6,015 nucleotides of DNA from Cyanobacteria bacterium UBA1221 (GTDB lineage: Bacteria > Cyanobacteriota > Vampirovibrionia > Gastranaerophilales > Gastranaerophilaceae), in assembly GCA_002309425.1 (NCBI GenBank), contig DBXD01000020.1:1-6015 (forward strand), in the 5' to 3' direction. Every line of letters begins with the position of its first letter. The first letter of the stretch is position 1. The position numbers were made by a program, and so were the translations under genes. The notes below the pieces were generated by a model that was given only the letters and a program-made list of their open reading frames with translations, searched no databases and was not told where the DNA came from. This document shows positions 5,371 through 6,015 of this stretch, piece by piece.

Positions 5371-6015
5371 TTTAAAAACAGGAAGAAAATCAATATTTGC
5401 AAACCTTGGTGTTGCTACGATGACAAGTTTATATGGCAGTTTTTGTATTAATTGTGATGATGAGACAATGAAAGATTTTTTGGGAATTATTGGGAATAAA
5501 GCTAAAAATTTATACGAATTAAAAAATATAAAAGGTATAAATATTCCCGAGTGGTTTGTTGTTACCTCGGAAACGTTTGATCAATATGTAAAAGATAATG
5601 AAGATATTGCAGATCTCATTGAAAAATTTTATGACTTGCAGGAGAAAGCAATTCTGTCAAAAGCAGAAAAGGAGTTAGAACTTCCTCTAAAAAATATAGC
5701 AAAAGAAGTTCGAGAGCATATTGTTTCAGGTACGTTAAGTAAGGAAATTTACGATATCATAAGGACAGAATACACGAAAACATTTTCGAGTTTTTTATCC
5801 GAAGAAGAGTTTTCAGTTTCCGTAAGAAGTTCTTGTGCAGCGGAAGATTCAGGAGATGGTTCTTTTGCAGGTATTTATGATACATTTTTATATCAGAAAA
5901 CTTTCGAAAACGTTTTAGAATCGATAAAACAGTGCTGGGCTTCTGTATTCAATGAGCGAGCTGTTTATGAGTTGATTCGGCATAAAGTTTTACACAATAA
6001 AATTTATCCTGCGGT
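5363..6015 (+). CDS. PEP synthase/pyruvate phosphate dikinase-type ATP-binding protein, 5' part
   Basis: An open frame runs from the ATG at 5363 to the window edge (217 full codons), overlapping pepM by 8 bases. Residues from about 40 onward match the N-terminal ATP-grasp domain of PEP synthase and pyruvate phosphate dikinase: IIGNKAKNLYELK (42-54), IPEWFVVT (61-68), VRSSCAAEDSGDGSFAG (154-170), YDTFL (172-176) and CWASVFNERA (191-200). Full members go on to a phospho-His swivel domain and a PEP/pyruvate domain, not visible here. The simplest role is making PEP from pyruvate and ATP to feed the adjacent PEP mutase. A stand-alone phosphotransferase of the same fold, acting on a phosphonate or on an antibiotic as rifampin phosphotransferase does, remains possible. 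The first 40 residues hold a CINC pair (Cys28, Cys31) of unknown meaning. Confidence 0.82.
   Translation, partial: MISLKTGRKSIFANLGVATMTSLYGSFCINCDDETMKDFLGIIGNKAKNLYELKNIKGINIPEWFVVTSETFDQYVKDNEDIADLIEKFYDLQEKAILSKAEKELELPLKNIAKEVREHIVSGTLSKEIYDIIRTEYTKTFSSFLSEEEFSVSVRSSCAAEDSGDGSFAGIYDTFLYQKTFENVLESIKQCWASVFNERAVYELIRHKVLHNKIYPA

Larger units (their letters stand above)
284..6015 (+). other. Putative phosphonate biosynthesis operon (continues past the window)
   Basis: Five consecutive genes share the plus strand with gaps of 9 and 13 bases and overlaps of 14 and 8 bases. No terminator-like hairpin is visible between them. The content is a citrate-synthase-like enzyme, a Gfo/Idh/MocA oxidoreductase, an acyl-CoA ligase, PEP mutase and a PEP-synthase-type ATP-binding protein. 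This fits a route from pyruvate or PEP to phosphonopyruvate and on to a phosphonomethylmalate-type intermediate. The PEP mutase assignment anchors the interpretation. The pathway beyond phosphonopyruvate is inferred from gene neighbourhood. Confidence 0.7.

Overview
The window is AT-rich (by eye about one third G+C). It carries one tightly packed, plus-strand gene train of five genes preceded by a 283-base non-coding leader. The best reading is the start of a phosphonate (C-P bond) biosynthesis cluster. The diagnostic gene is a phosphoenolpyruvate mutase (PepM) with the mutase signature EDKxFPKxNS and the DGDTGYGNFNN metal-binding motif.

Layout: positions 1-283 hold a 16-bp tandem repeat, two small inverted repeats and weak promoter-like words, with no convincing gene. 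Next come a citrate-synthase-family enzyme (284-1555), a Gfo/Idh/MocA-type NAD(P)-dependent oxidoreductase (1565-2893), an AMP-forming acyl-CoA ligase (2907-4499), PepM (4486-5370; a TTG at 4474 is the alternative start) and the 5' part of a PEP-synthase/pyruvate-phosphate-dikinase-type ATP-binding protein (5363 to the window edge). The genes are 9 and 13 bases apart or overlap by 14 and 8 bases, so they are probably one transcript with translational coupling.

Proposed logic (inference): the dikinase-type protein would make PEP from pyruvate, and PepM would rearrange PEP to phosphonopyruvate. The citrate-synthase-like enzyme would pull that unfavourable equilibrium forward by condensing phosphonopyruvate with acetyl-CoA to 2-phosphonomethylmalate. 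This reaction is known for the citrate-synthase-like Psf2 of the Pseudomonas syringae fosfomycin pathway. The citrate-synthase homologue here has Gln in place of the His that normally contacts the oxaloacetate carbonyl, and a longer loop beside it, which fits a changed 2-oxoacid substrate. The oxidoreductase and the acyl-CoA ligase would act later, and this combination does not match a phosphonate pathway I can name. The final product, self-resistance and export genes are not in view.

Organism: uncertain. The AT-rich codon use, the absence of Shine-Dalgarno sequences before the first two genes, and a TAnnTTTG-like word upstream would suit Bacteroidota. The strong Shine-Dalgarno sequences before the ligase and the last gene suit other low-GC bacteria, for example a gammaproteobacterium. 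The cluster may be horizontally acquired.
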